Origin: Homalodisca vitripennis
Taxonomy: Eukaryota; Arthropoda; Insecta; Hemiptera; Cicadellidae
Length of the DNA stretch: 64,000 nucleotides
Reading direction: 5' to 3'
NCBI RefSeq assembly: GCF_021130785.1
Contig: NW_025776788.1
Location: 60,922-124,921, forward strand
Shown: positions 23,201-31,746 of the stretch, one piece after another
Numbering within the stretch: the stretch's first letter is position 1
How the letters are laid out: each line of letters begins with the position of its first letter
Made by a program: the position numbers and the translations under genes
The notes under the pieces: model-generated
The model's database searches: none
Told to the model about the DNA's origin: nothing
Seen by the model: only the letters and a program-made list of their open reading frames with translations

Positions 23201-26045
23201 TGAAAGTATTAAGGTTGTTCCGTTACAAATTTCTGAAAAATATGATGCAGAATTAAATATTGATCTACTGTATGTAAAACAAGAAGACAAATCCCATTTT
23301 GTTTTGATAACTGATTTAAATAGATTAGTGAGTTCTCAGTTATCTAAACACGAACATAAAAAATTGCTATGTAGAAGATGTTTAAGCCATTTCTACAAAT
23401 CTGGAGATTTAGCAGATCATTTAGAAATTTGCAAGCAACATGAAGTATGCAAACCTATTATGCCATTTCCAGGTCAAACAACTAAATTTACTAATTATCA
23501 AAAGAAGTTTAGCCATCCGTACGTTATTTATATGGATTTTGAGAGCATATTAGAAAAAATTCCGACATGCAAGAACAATCCACAAAGATCGACTACAACC
23601 AAGATTCAGAAGCACATTCCTTATGGTTTTACTCTATATTTAGTGTCAAATGTGACCAATCGTATGTACAAGCCGATATGTTATCGAGCAAAAAATGAAG
23701 AAGATTTGCCAAATGTTCCTGCAAAATTGTTTGAAGAACTCAATAAATTATCGAAGTACATAGCTAAAAAATATAATTCAAAGAACATGAAGCCCATGAA
23801 ATTGACTGACGAAGAAGAAATTTCGTATCAAAATTCAAATCTTTGCCACATTTGTGAAGAAATATCGTATCAAGACACTGAAAAAACTTTAGGGTTTTTA
23901 CCAGATAATTGGAGTTCTGCTTATGATGCATTCAAAAAATGCAGAGATCACTGTCATTTGACTGGAAAATTTCGAGGTGCAGCTCATAGAATTTGTAATC
24001 TGAATTTGAAATTTCCTCAGAATATTCCCGTTTTCTGTCACAATATGTCTAATTACGATACGCATTTGTACATAAAAGAATTGGCAAAACAATACGGTAA
24101 TGTTGATTTGATTGCAAACACCGATGAACGATATATAAATTACTCTGTAAATTCTGGATACGGGTATGAATTTGATGGTGACAAACCTAGAAAGTTCATA
24201 AAATTCTCTTTCGTAGACACGTTTAGATTCATGGCGTCATCTATCGAAAAATTAGCGAAAAATTTAAAGAAAGAAGACTTCAAACATACAAATCATTTTA
24301 TACAGGATGGAAGAATATTGAATGAAATTATAGAAAGACAGCCAAATGACGAAGAAGAAATCTTTAAAATTCTATCTGGAAAAGGCATATTTCCTTACGA
24401 ATTTATCGATAGTATTGAAAAACTTGATTACACAGAAGAATTGAGATTTCAAGATTTCTATTCACTTTTGACAGACGAGAGCATATCTGAGAAAGATTAT
24501 CAACACTACTTAAATGTTTGGAACAAATTAAAAGAGAAAAATCTGGGAAATTATTCTGATTTGTACAACATTCAAGATGTTTTATTGCTCGCTGATATCT
24601 TTGAAAATTTCAGAAACATTTGCCTTAATTGTTATAAACTCGATCCGGCACACTATCTAACAGCTCCCAGTCTCGCATGGGACGCAATGTTAAAATTAAC
24701 GAAAATTGAGCTTCAGCTAATTAACGATTATAATATGTATTTGATGATCGAAAAAGGTATTCGCGGGGGCATTTCTCAGTGTATTAAGCGATATGTTAAA
24801 GCAAATAACAAATATTTGAAAGATTTTGATAAGACAAAGCCCGAAAACTATTTACTCTATCTCGATGCAAACAACCTTTATGGGTATGGCCTAATGCAAA
24901 AACTGCCGTTTAGTGATATCAAGTGGATGGATCCAAAAACTTACACAACTGAAGAATGGAAAGAAACAATTTTGGAACTCACTGGCGACGAAGATTATGG
25001 CTATATTCTCGAAGTTGATCTTGGATATCCAACGAATTTACACGAACATCACAAAGATTTACCTCTTGCTCCAGAACATTATAACAACAAACTTTGCACA
25101 ACTCTACTGGATAAAACTGAATACGTTGTTCATTCGAGAAATTTGAAATTCTATCTGGAACAAGGAATGGTGTTAAAACATGTGAATAGAGTTATCGCAT
25201 TCGATCAGAAGCCTTTTATGAAAGAATACATTGATTTTAACACAAACATGAGAACCAAAGCTACAAGCGACTTTGAAAAGGACTTTTATAAGCTGATGAA
25301 CAACTCAGTTTTTGGAAAATCTATGGAAAATGTGAGAAACAGATGCGATATTAGACTAGGAAATGAAGAATTTTCAATGAAACAAGCTAAGAAAACAAAT
25401 TTCAAATGCTTTAACATCTTTGACGACAACTGTATAGCGAGTCACATGTACAAACAAAAGGTTAAATTTAACAAACCGATTTACATAGGATTTTCAGTTC
25501 TCGACCTCTCAAAATTGCTAATGTACGAGTTTTATTACAACAAATTAAAGAAGTTTGATCCAGATTTGAATCTGTGTTACATGGATACAGACAGTTATTT
25601 CCTAGAATTGAAACGAGATCCTTTTAAAATTATTAAAGAAAATATAGATGACTTTGATACAAGTGATTATCCAAAAGATCATGAATGTTTCACTACTAAA
25701 AATAAGAAGGTAATAGGGAAATTCAAAGATGAGTTAAATAGCGAAGTTTTAGAAGAATTTTGTGGTTTAAGATCAAAGATGTACTCGTACAAATATCTAG
25801 ACAAAAATCCAGTTAGGTGTAAAGGAATTAAGAGAAGCGTTGTAAATAAAACAATAAATATCGAAAACTTGAAGAGATGTTTGTTCGAAGATAAAGAAGA
25901 ATTTAGGGAGATGACTGTAATAAAAAGCTATAAACATGAATTGTACACAGTTACCATAAACAAGCTGGCACTGAACGCTAAAGATGATAAGAGAATCGTT
26001 CTAGAAAATAAGATCGATACAGTACCGTATGGCTATAAAAAATGA
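23133..26045 (+). CDS. polB: Protein-primed-type family B DNA polymerase (main part, 970 aa)
   Basis: This enzyme would replicate the element's linear DNA. Motifs in order: a CxxC zinc finger at about residues 78-105; Exo I (Y-M-D-F-E-S, D135 and E137); an endonuclease-VII-like R-D-H-C-H-L-T-G-K-F-R-G-A-A-H box near 272-290; Exo II (H-N-M-S-N-Y-D, D309); Exo III region (Y478-x3-D482); Pol A (D578-A-N-N-L-Y-G); Pol B (N724-S-V-F-G-K); Pol C (Y-M-D818-T-D820-S). All catalytic acidic residues of both the 3'-5' exonuclease and the polymerase are present, so this part looks functional. Its real N-terminus lies upstream in the broken stretch from 22181; the ATG at 23133 is internal. It is the longest intact frame in the element. 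Confidence 0.95.
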   Translation: MRKRSYNSKYKYPKMSINVYSFDESIKVVPLQISEKYDAELNIDLLYVKQEDKSHFVLITDLNRLVSSQLSKHEHKKLLCRRCLSHFYKSGDLADHLEICKQHEVCKPIMPFPGQTTKFTNYQKKFSHPYVIYMDFESILEKIPTCKNNPQRSTTTKIQKHIPYGFTLYLVSNVTNRMYKPICYRAKNEEDLPNVPAKLFEELNKLSKYIAKKYNSKNMKPMKLTDEEEISYQNSNLCHICEEISYQDTEKTLGFLPDNWSSAYDAFKKCRDHCHLTGKFRGAAHRICNLNLKFPQNIPVFCHNMSNYDTHLYIKELAKQYGNVDLIANTDERYINYSVNSGYGYEFDGDKPRKFIKFSFVDTFRFMASSIEKLAKNLKKEDFKHTNHFIQDGRILNEIIERQPNDEEEIFKILSGKGIFPYEFIDSIEKLDYTEELRFQDFYSLLTDESISEKDYQHYLNVWNKLKEKNLGNYSDLYNIQDVLLLADIFENFRNICLNCYKLDPAHYLTAPSLAWDAMLKLTKIELQLINDYNMYLMIEKGIRGGISQCIKRYVKANNKYLKDFDKTKPENYLLYLDANNLYGYGLMQKLPFSDIKWMDPKTYTTEEWKETILELTGDEDYGYILEVDLGYPTNLHEHHKDLPLAPEHYNNKLCTTLLDKTEYVVHSRNLKFYLEQGMVLKHVNRVIAFDQKPFMKEYIDFNTNMRTKATSDFEKDFYKLMNNSVFGKSMENVRNRCDIRLGNEEFSMKQAKKTNFKCFNIFDDNCIASHMYKQKVKFNKPIYIGFSVLDLSKLLMYEFYYNKLKKFDPDLNLCYMDTDSYFLELKRDPFKIIKENIDDFDTSDYPKDHECFTTKNKKVIGKFKDELNSEVLEEFCGLRSKMYSYKYLDKNPVRCKGIKRSVVNKTINIENLKRCLFEDKEEFREMTVIKSYKHELYTVTINKLALNAKDDKRIVLENKIDTVPYGYKK

Positions 26046-26150
26046 AGCAAAATCTGATATATTAGACGAATTAAATAAACTTGGAAACTTTGAAAATTGA
26101 GAAATAACCGGAAGTTTTTTACGAATATGAATTGAAAAAGTCAAAGCTGT

Positions 26151-26169
26151 AATTTTTTCTATATAAATG
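26151..26169 (+). promoter_or_regulatory. Start-site promoter-like motif (gene at 26167)
   Basis: AATTTTTTCTATATAA runs directly into ATGG. Confidence 0.7.
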
Positions 26170-26538
26170 GAGGCCCAAAAGAAATGTATAAAGTGTCAAG
26201 AATTTAAAGATTTGTCGAAGTTTTTTCAAGATAAGACTAGAAAAGATGGATTATGCTATTATTGTAAGGATTGTAATAAGAAATATAGAAAAGAATTATA
26301 TGATAAAATGGAAAAATTAACTTTAGAAGAGAAAGAGTGCACACGGTGTAAAAAGGTTAAGAATATTTCAGAATTTTATAATCTCCATTATAAAAAAGAC
26401 AACAAACAAGCATATTGTAAAGATTGTGCTAAACAAATCTTTGCTAGACCAGTTCTTTGCGTATGCGGAAGAGAAATTCAACATTTCTATAGTCTTAAAA
26501 GACATTTACAAACAAACTATCATAATTCGAATGTTTAA
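26167..26538 (+). CDS. Zinc-knuckle protein, HNH-like, copy 1
   Basis: This 123-residue protein has two repeated zinc modules: C7-x2-C10 with C33-x2-C36, and C58-x2-C61 with C84-x2-C87. A finger-like tail follows (C98-x-C100 ... H113-x5-H119) with the spacing of a C2H2 finger. The C-x2-C ... Y-C-K-D-C pattern is common in small viral and phage HNH-endonuclease-related proteins, but I do not see a full HNH active site, so nuclease activity is not claimed. A shortened tandem duplicate follows at 26572. A nucleic-acid binding role is the safest inference. Confidence 0.75.
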   Translation: MEAQKKCIKCQEFKDLSKFFQDKTRKDGLCYYCKDCNKKYRKELYDKMEKLTLEEKECTRCKKVKNISEFYNLHYKKDNKQAYCKDCAKQIFARPVLCVCGREIQHFYSLKRHLQTNYHNSNV

Positions 26539-26553
26539 CATTTTCATCGTGTA

Positions 26554-26574
26554 ATAATTTTTTCTATTTAAATG
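26554..26574 (+). promoter_or_regulatory. Start-site promoter-like motif (gene at 26572)
   Basis: TAATAATTTTTTCTATTTAA runs directly into ATGG. The ATTTTCATCGTGTAAT word just before it recurs at 26912, before the opposite-strand gene end. Confidence 0.7.
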
Positions 26575-26907
26575 GAATCTCAAAAGAAATGTACAAAGTG
26601 TCAAGAAGAGAATAGAAAAGACTGTTATTGTAAGGAATTATATGATAAAATGAACAAATTAACTTTAGAAGAAAAAAATTGTTACTTTTGTAAAGAAATT
26701 AAAAATATTTCTGAATTTAATAACTGGCAGTATAGTAAAGATAGAAAAGATGCTTTTTGCAAAGATTGTGCTAAAAAAATTTTCAGCGAAAGTTATAAAA
26801 ACGAAATGCCTTGTGAATATAAAAAAAAGATTTTACAATGGTTACCTAGTTATGCTAAACATTTACAAACAAAATATAATAAATCGAGAGTTTTTAGTAA
26901 AATTTAG
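26572..26907 (+). CDS. Zinc-knuckle protein, HNH-like, copy 2 (shortened)
   Basis: This 111-residue tandem paralogue of 26167-26538 has the same start M-E-x-Q-K-K-C and the same second zinc module (C-x2-C and C-K-D-C). About 16 residues of the first module are deleted, leaving an incomplete first knuckle, and the C-terminal finger has lost its first cysteines, ending A-K-H-L-Q-T-K-Y-N. It may be degenerating or specialised; the frame itself is open. Confidence 0.65.
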   Translation: MESQKKCTKCQEENRKDCYCKELYDKMNKLTLEEKNCYFCKEIKNISEFNNWQYSKDRKDAFCKDCAKKIFSESYKNEMPCEYKKKILQWLPSYAKHLQTKYNKSRVFSKI

Positions 26908-27217
26908 AAACATTTTCATCGTGTAATTTAGATATTCTATAAATCAGTCGAGATTCTGCCATATTTGTAGTAAAATGATTTCCGTTGTATAAAATATTCA
27001 AAGATTCTTTCATTTGGTTGTAGAGATTTATACTATTTGGATCTCCTTGTCTTAATAAAATTTCCATTTCTGGGTAATCAATTTCAAGTTCTTTCAATCT
27101 TTTCGGTATTTCTCTCTTTTGAGCTCTGATAACGTAATAAGGATATTCCCACATGTGATTCTTCTTAATTAACACAAAAACATGGTGTTTTTTTCTTATC
27201 AAAATCTTTACAAACAA
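26894..27217 (-). pseudogene. C-terminal domain of a BRO-like protein, out of frame with its N-terminus
   Basis: The open frame holds Y-P-Y-Y-V-I-R-A-Q, then L-L-R-Q-G-D-P-N-S-I-N-L-Y-N and a final L-I-Y-R-I helix. This matches the C-terminal domain found behind BRO-N in several insect-virus BRO proteins (DUF3627-like). It lies directly downstream of 27235-27705 on the same strand but in another frame, with an A7 run at about 27186-27192 and a stop at 27235 between them. I read it as the second half of one broken gene. Confidence 0.65.
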
Positions 27218-27234
27218 GATCTGGTTTCATTAAG

Positions 27235-27705
27235 TCAATTTTTTACACTTTGTTTTGCAATTATTTCCGTTTTGATTTCATCTTTAATTTGCAAGTGCTT
27301 AACTTTGTCCTCTAAATATTTAATCTTGTTTTCAAGTTTGTACACACCAAATTTACGAATGCTTGGTAAAACATCTCTCGTAACCCATTGTTGAAAGCTT
27401 TTTGCTTCTATTTTATGAGATCTTAAAATTAACGAATAAAGTCCTGATTCATTAATGAAAATAGTATCTTTGTGAATATTTGCGAGGTGGCCCTCGAGGG
27501 CTACCTTATCTTTTAGATAAAAGTATTGAGATTTGTCACCTTCATCGACATTATTTCTAATCGCTTTTTCTGTATTGTTATATTCCAATATTTCTGCAAC
27601 ATCTTTAGCCTTAAACCAAAATTCATTATTTTCGTCAACAATTGTTAAAATTTCTTTATTATTGAATTTTAGTTGATTATTTCTTAGATCTATGACTGAC
27701 TCCAT
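27235..27705 (-). CDS. bro: BRO-N domain protein (N-terminal part)
   Basis: This 156-residue frame has a BRO-N DNA-binding domain: F-W-F-K-A-K-D-V-A-E-I-L-E-Y near residues 29-42, then F-I-N-E-S-G-L-Y-S-L-I-L-R-S and W-V-x-R-D-V-L-P-S-I-R-K. A coiled helix follows. BRO proteins occur in baculoviruses, poxviruses, iridoviruses and phages and bind DNA. The start is set by the motif TTTTTCTATCTAA joined to ATGG. It stops before its C-terminal domain, which continues at 26894-27217 in another frame. Confidence 0.85.
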   Translation of the reverse strand: MESVIDLRNNQLKFNNKEILTIVDENNEFWFKAKDVAEILEYNNTEKAIRNNVDEGDKSQYFYLKDKVALEGHLANIHKDTIFINESGLYSLILRSHKIEAKSFQQWVTRDVLPSIRKFGVYKLENKIKYLEDKVKHLQIKDEIKTEIIAKQSVKN

Positions 27706-27722
27706 TTAGATAGAAAAAATTT
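27703..27722 (-). promoter_or_regulatory. Start-site promoter-like motif (BRO gene)
   Basis: On the minus strand AATTTTTTCTATCTAA runs into ATGG. Confidence 0.7.
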
Positions 27723-27734
27723 AACAAGCAATTT

Positions 27735-28010
27735 TTATTTTGAGAGACCTGGTTCATTAATAAAAACAGTACAGGGATGAAGATTGTTAAGGGGCCATTC
27801 GAATAGACCCTTGTTTTTTAAGTAAAAATATTGAATTTTGTCATCATCATCAACGTTTAATATGATTGCTTGTCTAGTGTTTTCATATTCTAATATTTCT
27901 GCAACATCTTTCGCTTTAAACCAGATCACATTGTTTTCGTCTACAATAGTTAAGATATTCGTGTTATCGAATGTAAGTTGGTTATTGAGCAGATCCACAA
28001 CTGACTCCAT
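27735..28010 (-). pseudogene. Truncated BRO-N paralogue
   Basis: The 91-residue frame is closely related to the start of the gene at 27235-27705 (M-E-S-V-V-D-L-L-N-N-Q-L, F-K-A-K-D-V-A-E-I-L-E-Y) and ends right after F-I-N-E-P-G-L. It has lost the WV...LPSIR half and all of the C-terminus. The start motif upstream (TTTTTCTTTCTAA-ATGG) is preserved. Confidence 0.75.
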
Positions 28011-28027
28011 TTAGAAAGAAAAAATTT
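28008..28027 (-). promoter_or_regulatory. Start-site promoter-like motif (second BRO copy)
   Basis: On the minus strand AATTTTTTCTTTCTAA runs into ATGG. It has TTTC where most copies have CTAT. Confidence 0.6.
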
Positions 28028-28215
28028 AACAAGCAATTATTTGAGTGTAAAGTCCAGATTCATTAATAAAAATTGAACTAGGATGTAATGTTTGTAAGAG
28101 TCGCGATTCGATACCCTTGTCAGAACGTATGTTTTTGAATATTTTCTCGGGGTCTATGGGATAGACTCCAGTGATTTATACATTTAAGGGCTATTTTCTC
28201 GTCATTATCGTCATT
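28011..28215 (-). pseudogene. Third BRO-N remnant
   Basis: Translating the minus strand gives L-Q-T-L-H-P-S-S-I-F-I-N-E-S-G-L-Y-T followed by a stop at the promoter of the second copy. Upstream a D-D-N-D-E-K-I trace in another frame resembles the D-D-D-D-K-I of copy two. This is a decayed third copy between the second BRO and the penton gene, below the length limit of ordinary gene calling. Confidence 0.6.
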
Positions 28216-28220
28216 TTAAT

Positions 28221-28959
28221 CTAATCGCCTCTCATCAATCTTAAATAAATTGTTGTTTTACTCTCATTATTTAATAAATTTCCCTCAGAGTCTTGTATAG
28301 TTAGAACGATTTTTTGAATTCTTTTAATATTTTTTCTAATTGGAATATAATCGATTTCATTCGGTTTTTCACTGATTTTCGATCCATAAGCAACATTTGG
28401 GAAAAAAGTGTACAAAATTTCAGATTCTTTGTGAAGATGTTCGGTATGATTTTCAAAACTAGGTTCAACGAGATTGCAGTGCACTTCAATTACATCGAAC
28501 GGTCTAAATTTTGGCGTTTTTATTTCCTAAATATACCTGATTTGGCTCAATAGTTTCTTGAACAAACCCTAATAAATCTACAATAATTGCTGAAAACATT
28601 ATTCTTACTGGTGATTTTATTTGAATTTTATTAGAGAGATAATTTTTTTGCATTTCAAACTTGTTTTCGTCAAAGTTTAAAGATTTATCTGATTGTTTGA
28701 ATGTTTTCAGATAATTTTTAAGGGAATTTTTTATTTGATCGAAAGTATAATATCCTTTGTTTAAACCATAATATTTTGTTATGTTCTTCTCACTAAATCC
28801 TATACAATAAGGAGAACTTTCACTAATATTTATTACAAAATTGTCAGAATAAAAACCGCTTAAACCGATAAAATAATTTGATTCTTCCTCTAAGTGTATA
28901 GGATGTTCCAAGTTTAAAACTAATTTAGAGCTTTCTGAAGTCAACTTGAACAGCTTCAT
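28221..28959 (-). pseudogene. Penton-type minor capsid protein, one frame break
   Basis: Two frames make about 240 residues. The N-terminal part (28504-28959) begins M-K-L-F-K-L and has E-E-E-S-N-Y-F-I-G-L-S-G-F and an amphipathic Y-x-T-F-D-Q-I-K-N-S-L-K-N-Y-L stretch. The C-terminal part (28221-28484) has H-C-N-L-V, I-L-Y-T-F-F-P-N-V, I-x-Y-I-P-I and a final I-Y-L-R-L. This order is that of the single-jelly-roll minor capsid (penton) proteins of Polintons and adintoviruses, which fill the capsid vertices. The frames switch near 28490-28510. It is oriented opposite to the ATPase, with 40 bp between start codons. Confidence 0.8.
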
Positions 28960-28985
28960 TTTCGCAAGCGTTGCTTCAAGATGAA

Positions 28986-29002
28986 AATCTTCTATTTAAA
29001 TG
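28986..29002 (+). promoter_or_regulatory. Start-site promoter-like motif (ATPase gene)
   Basis: AAATCTTCTATTTAA runs into ATGG. Confidence 0.7.
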
Positions 29003-29663
29003 GAGAAATTTTTAAAGCAAAAAGATCAGATAAAACTTCAAACGTTTGAAGAAAATAAGAAAGATCAACCAATCAGATTGTTAATTGTTGGTTCAAGTGG
29101 ATGTGGAAAAAACAACTTTACTATTGAATTTTATCTACAATAGGTTGATTCCTTATTCCAATTTGTATGTTTTTAGTAAATCTTTAGAACAAGACGCCTA
29201 TAAAAAATTACAAGAAAGATTTGAAAATATTGAGAAAAACTTAAGTAAGAAAATATCATATTTTTATAATGCTTCCGAGGACATAGTTCCGTTAAGCGAA
29301 TGTAAACCCAATTCGTTAATCGTTTTTGATGATTGTATTTTGGAAAATCAGGACGTTATTAAGGAATATTTCGTAATGTCTCGTCACAAAAATATCTCTT
29401 GTATCTATCTTTCTCAATGCTTTTCAAAGGTTGATAAACAAGTTATTAGAAATAATTTGAATATGTTGTGTGTTTTTAAGCAAGACGATCACTATTCGAG
29501 AAAGATTTACAACAATTATGTGGGATCTGATATGAGTTTTAACCACTTTAATGAATTGTGTGATAAAATTTGGAAAGAAGACTATGGATTTTTAACTATT
29601 AATCTAACTTTGAAGCCTAAAAATGGTAAATATTTGAATAAATTTTCCAATATAAACGTGTGA
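29000..29663 (+). pseudogene. A32/FtsK-like DNA packaging ATPase, frameshifted in Walker A
   Basis: About 220 residues in all. From the ATG at 29000 the frame reaches a Walker A P-loop (G-S-S-G-C-G-K, about residues 34-40) and then fails: an A run of six directly after it throws the reading out of frame and a stop follows. The remaining ~190 residues continue in the frame 29085-29663, with a Walker B segment L-I-V-F-D-D and a following S-R-H-K-N sensor-like stretch. Proteins of this family pump DNA into preformed capsids. The break sits exactly in the nucleotide-binding loop, so if real the enzyme is dead; a one-base homopolymer error is an equally plausible reading. Confidence 0.85.
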
Positions 29664-29670
29664 TAATCTA

Positions 29671-29965
29671 GTTGTTTTCATGTTTTTACGTTCACGTTTA
29701 CGTTTCGTGTTCTCGTTTTTACGTTCCACGTTTCCACGTTCCACGTTCACGTTTTACGTTCCGTGTTCACGTTTCGTGTTCTCGTTTTCACGTTCCACGT
29801 TCACGTTTTACGTTCCGTGTTCACGTTTCGTGTTCTCGTTTTCACGTTTCGTGTTCACGTTTCCACGTTCCACGTTCACGTTTTACGTTCCACGTTCACG
29901 TTTTTACGTTCCACGTTCACGTTTTTACGTTCCACGTTCACGTTTTTACGTTCCACGTTTCAAAA
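29671..29965 (+). repeat. ACGTTC-rich tandem array inside the element
   Basis: About 295 bp is built from 6-bp ACGTTY and CACGTT/CGTGTT words arranged in units of about 18-21 bp (ACGTTCCACGTTCACGTTTT), with a 54-bp higher-order duplication (29759 and 29813). It is strongly C+G enriched against the element. Long open frames occur in all three forward frames because the array lacks stops; none looks like a protein. The position between two late-type genes suggests an enhancer, origin or packaging site, or simply a minisatellite. Confidence 0.9.
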
Positions 29966-29981
29966 TTTTCCTAAATAAATG
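29964..29981 (+). promoter_or_regulatory. Start-site promoter-like motif (gene at 29979)
   Basis: AATTTTCCTAAATAA runs into ATGG. Confidence 0.65.
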
Positions 29982-30164
29982 GCGAACGTAACTTCTGAAG
30001 AAGCGAAAAAACTTGATCAAATCGAAAAGAAATTAATCAAAGAATTTAAAGAACAGATTCGAATGGATGAAGAAGAACAAGAATTTATTCAAAAAATTAA
30101 TCAACCTGTAACATCTGCAATAAAAAATGTTGAGGGCAAAATTGAAAATGTTTTAAAGCGATAA
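29979..30164 (+). CDS. Short coiled-coil frame, probable N-terminus of the PLA2-domain protein
   Basis: The 61 residues are highly charged and helical (I-E-K-K-L-I-K-E-F-K-E-Q near residues 15-26). The start is fixed by the promoter-like motif. It stops eight bases before the next frame begins at 30172. Core proteins of related elements often have such a helical N-terminus in front of the segment seen at 30172, so I infer one gene split by a frame change. It could instead be a small independent protein. Confidence 0.55.
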   Translation: MANVTSEEAKKLDQIEKKLIKEFKEQIRMDEEEQEFIQKINQPVTSAIKNVEGKIENVLKR

Positions 30165-30171
30165 TCAAAAT

Positions 30172-31288
30172 TTGATGAATTTGGTTCCAGTTGTACGACA
30201 ATTTGCTGATATTTCGATACCAGAATCTGAGTTTGAATTGCCAAAATTACCATCGTCAACACCATTTAGACCTAGAATCATTGAAGAATCTACAATAGTT
30301 GAACCAATAAGTCCTGGAACAACGGATATAATAATTGGTGAAATTGGTAAAAAATTTCTTCCTAGAGCAAAGGATGATAAATTTGGTTTGTATTGGGATA
30401 AAAAAAAGAAAAGTTTTATGATTGGAAATTTACCCGTTAATTTTTGAACATAATGATATAATTATTGAAGATAAAACATATAAAGGAACTCAGGGTTTAT
30501 GGAGATTATTAACAGACAGTGATGTCCCAAAAGACAATTTATATTCTGAAGAAGATTTGCAAAAGTATACAGAAATTTTATGGGAATCTGACTCAATTTA
30601 CAAAAATAATGATCCATCTACTAAGAAGCCTAAGTCAAGTAGAGGTAAAAAATATATGAAATTAATTAAACCAATTTGGGAAAAACGAATCGAAGGATCA
30701 GGTGTAAGAAAATACAGTGATAATAAGATTGAGTACAGATATATCAACGATTTGACAAAACTCGATGGAATTATTAATTATATTTATGCTCAAGAAAAGG
30801 CTGGAAACAACAATTTTTTGAACGAAAAGAAAGCGATTAAGGATTTTATTTGGAACAAACTTGATGAAATGATTGAAAAACCTGATGGAATTAAATATTT
30901 AAAACGAGTTTTGCCGGCAATAAGTTCATCTATGATTGAAGGTAGCGGACTTTTGAATGATTTTATCAACAATTTACCTTTTGAATTACACGTACCAGGC
31001 TATGAATATCTGGGACCTGGCACAAAACTCGAAAAAAGACTAAAAAGAGGAGATCCTGGTATAAATAAATTAGATCAAGCTGCTATGGAACACGATATTT
31101 TTTATGCAAAACATAGAGACACAAATTCCAGACATATCGCAGATAAAGTTTTGCAAGATAAGGCAATGGATAGATTTGTATCAAAAGATGCTAGTTTAGG
31201 TGAAAGATTTGTTGCACTTCCAACAGCTGGAGCAATGTTTTTGAAGAGAAAACTAGGAATGGGAATCGAAGAGAACTTGAAATTTTAA
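30172..31288 (+). pseudogene. Core/minor capsid protein with C-terminal parvovirus-type phospholipase A2 domain, one frame break
   Basis: Frames 30172-30447 and 30422-31288 (288 aa) form one protein. The first part ends in D-K-F-G-L-Y-W and F-M-I-G-N; the second continues N-D-I-I-I, Y-K-G-T-Q-G-L-W-R-L-L and K-S-S-R-G-K-K-Y, a conserved block of Polinton-type core proteins. The last ~110 residues are a PLA2 domain of the parvovirus VP1 type: calcium loop Y196-L-G-P-G200 and catalytic H224-D225 within D-Q-A-A-M-E-H-D-I-F-Y. PLA2 would cut phospholipids for endosomal escape. Two I-E-G-S-G sites (residues 90-94 and 172-176) match the adenain cleavage consensus. The frame changes at 30422-30447. 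Confidence 0.85.
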
Positions 31289-31299
31289 CTATATAAATG
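31281..31299 (+). promoter_or_regulatory. Start-site promoter-like motif (gene at 31297)
   Basis: AATTTTAACTATATAA runs into ATGG. Confidence 0.7.
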
Positions 31300-31746
31300 G
31301 AGGTGAATGTAAATTTCAGCAAAAATCAGAAAGAAAAAATAAAATCCGCTTTTAAGAAGAAAATACCCGTTAGTATTCAATTTAAAATAGATCAACTAAA
31401 AAATGGCGAAGATAAGATATTTTTTACAAATAGACAATACAATAAACTCGAAAAACATAAGAAAAACAATAAAGGAACCAGAATAGAATTTTCTTATAAT
31501 CAGTTGAAAGAACTTAAAAATGGTGGACTTTTGAAAGATTTATTAGATTTTGGAGAAAATATTCCAGTTGTTAAAAATGTTGTTCCTTATGTTCGTAAAG
31601 CTGCTCCAATCGTTAAAAAAGATGTGATTCCTATTGTTCGAAACATTTTAAATTGGTTAGATAAAGAGTTGGAAGATGTTACAGGATCTGGATTAGATGA
31701 AAAAACTTTGAATTACGTGAAATCAAACATTGAAAAAAAAATTTAA
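31297..31746 (+). CDS. pX-like virion core/minor capsid protein
   Basis: This is a 149-residue basic protein. The N-terminal ~75 residues (Q-K-E-K-I-K-S-A, I-Q-F-K-I-D-Q-L, K-I-F-F-T-N-R-Q) resemble the small basic proteins encoded next to the capsid genes in Polintons and adintoviruses, compared by others with adenovirus pX. A G-G-L-L motif at 76-79 begins an amphipathic, proline-punctuated segment to about residue 121 that could bind membranes. V128-T-G-S-G132 looks like a weak maturation-protease site (V where M, I or L is usual). Its 3' end overlaps the protease frame by 17 bases across an A9 run. Confidence 0.7.
   Translation: MEVNVNFSKNQKEKIKSAFKKKIPVSIQFKIDQLKNGEDKIFFTNRQYNKLEKHKKNNKGTRIEFSYNQLKELKNGGLLKDLLDFGENIPVVKNVVPYVRKAAPIVKKDVIPIVRNILNWLDKELEDVTGSGLDEKTLNYVKSNIEKKI

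Noticed and set aside
26046..26130. Possible remnant of another OB-fold-like gene after polB
   Set aside because: A short E-L-N-K-L-G-like trace resembles the TIR gene start, but it is too short and interrupted to support.
29672..29991. Three overlapping ~100-codon frames in the ACGTTC array
   Set aside because: All three forward frames are open because the repeat lacks stops; the predicted peptides are simple repeats.
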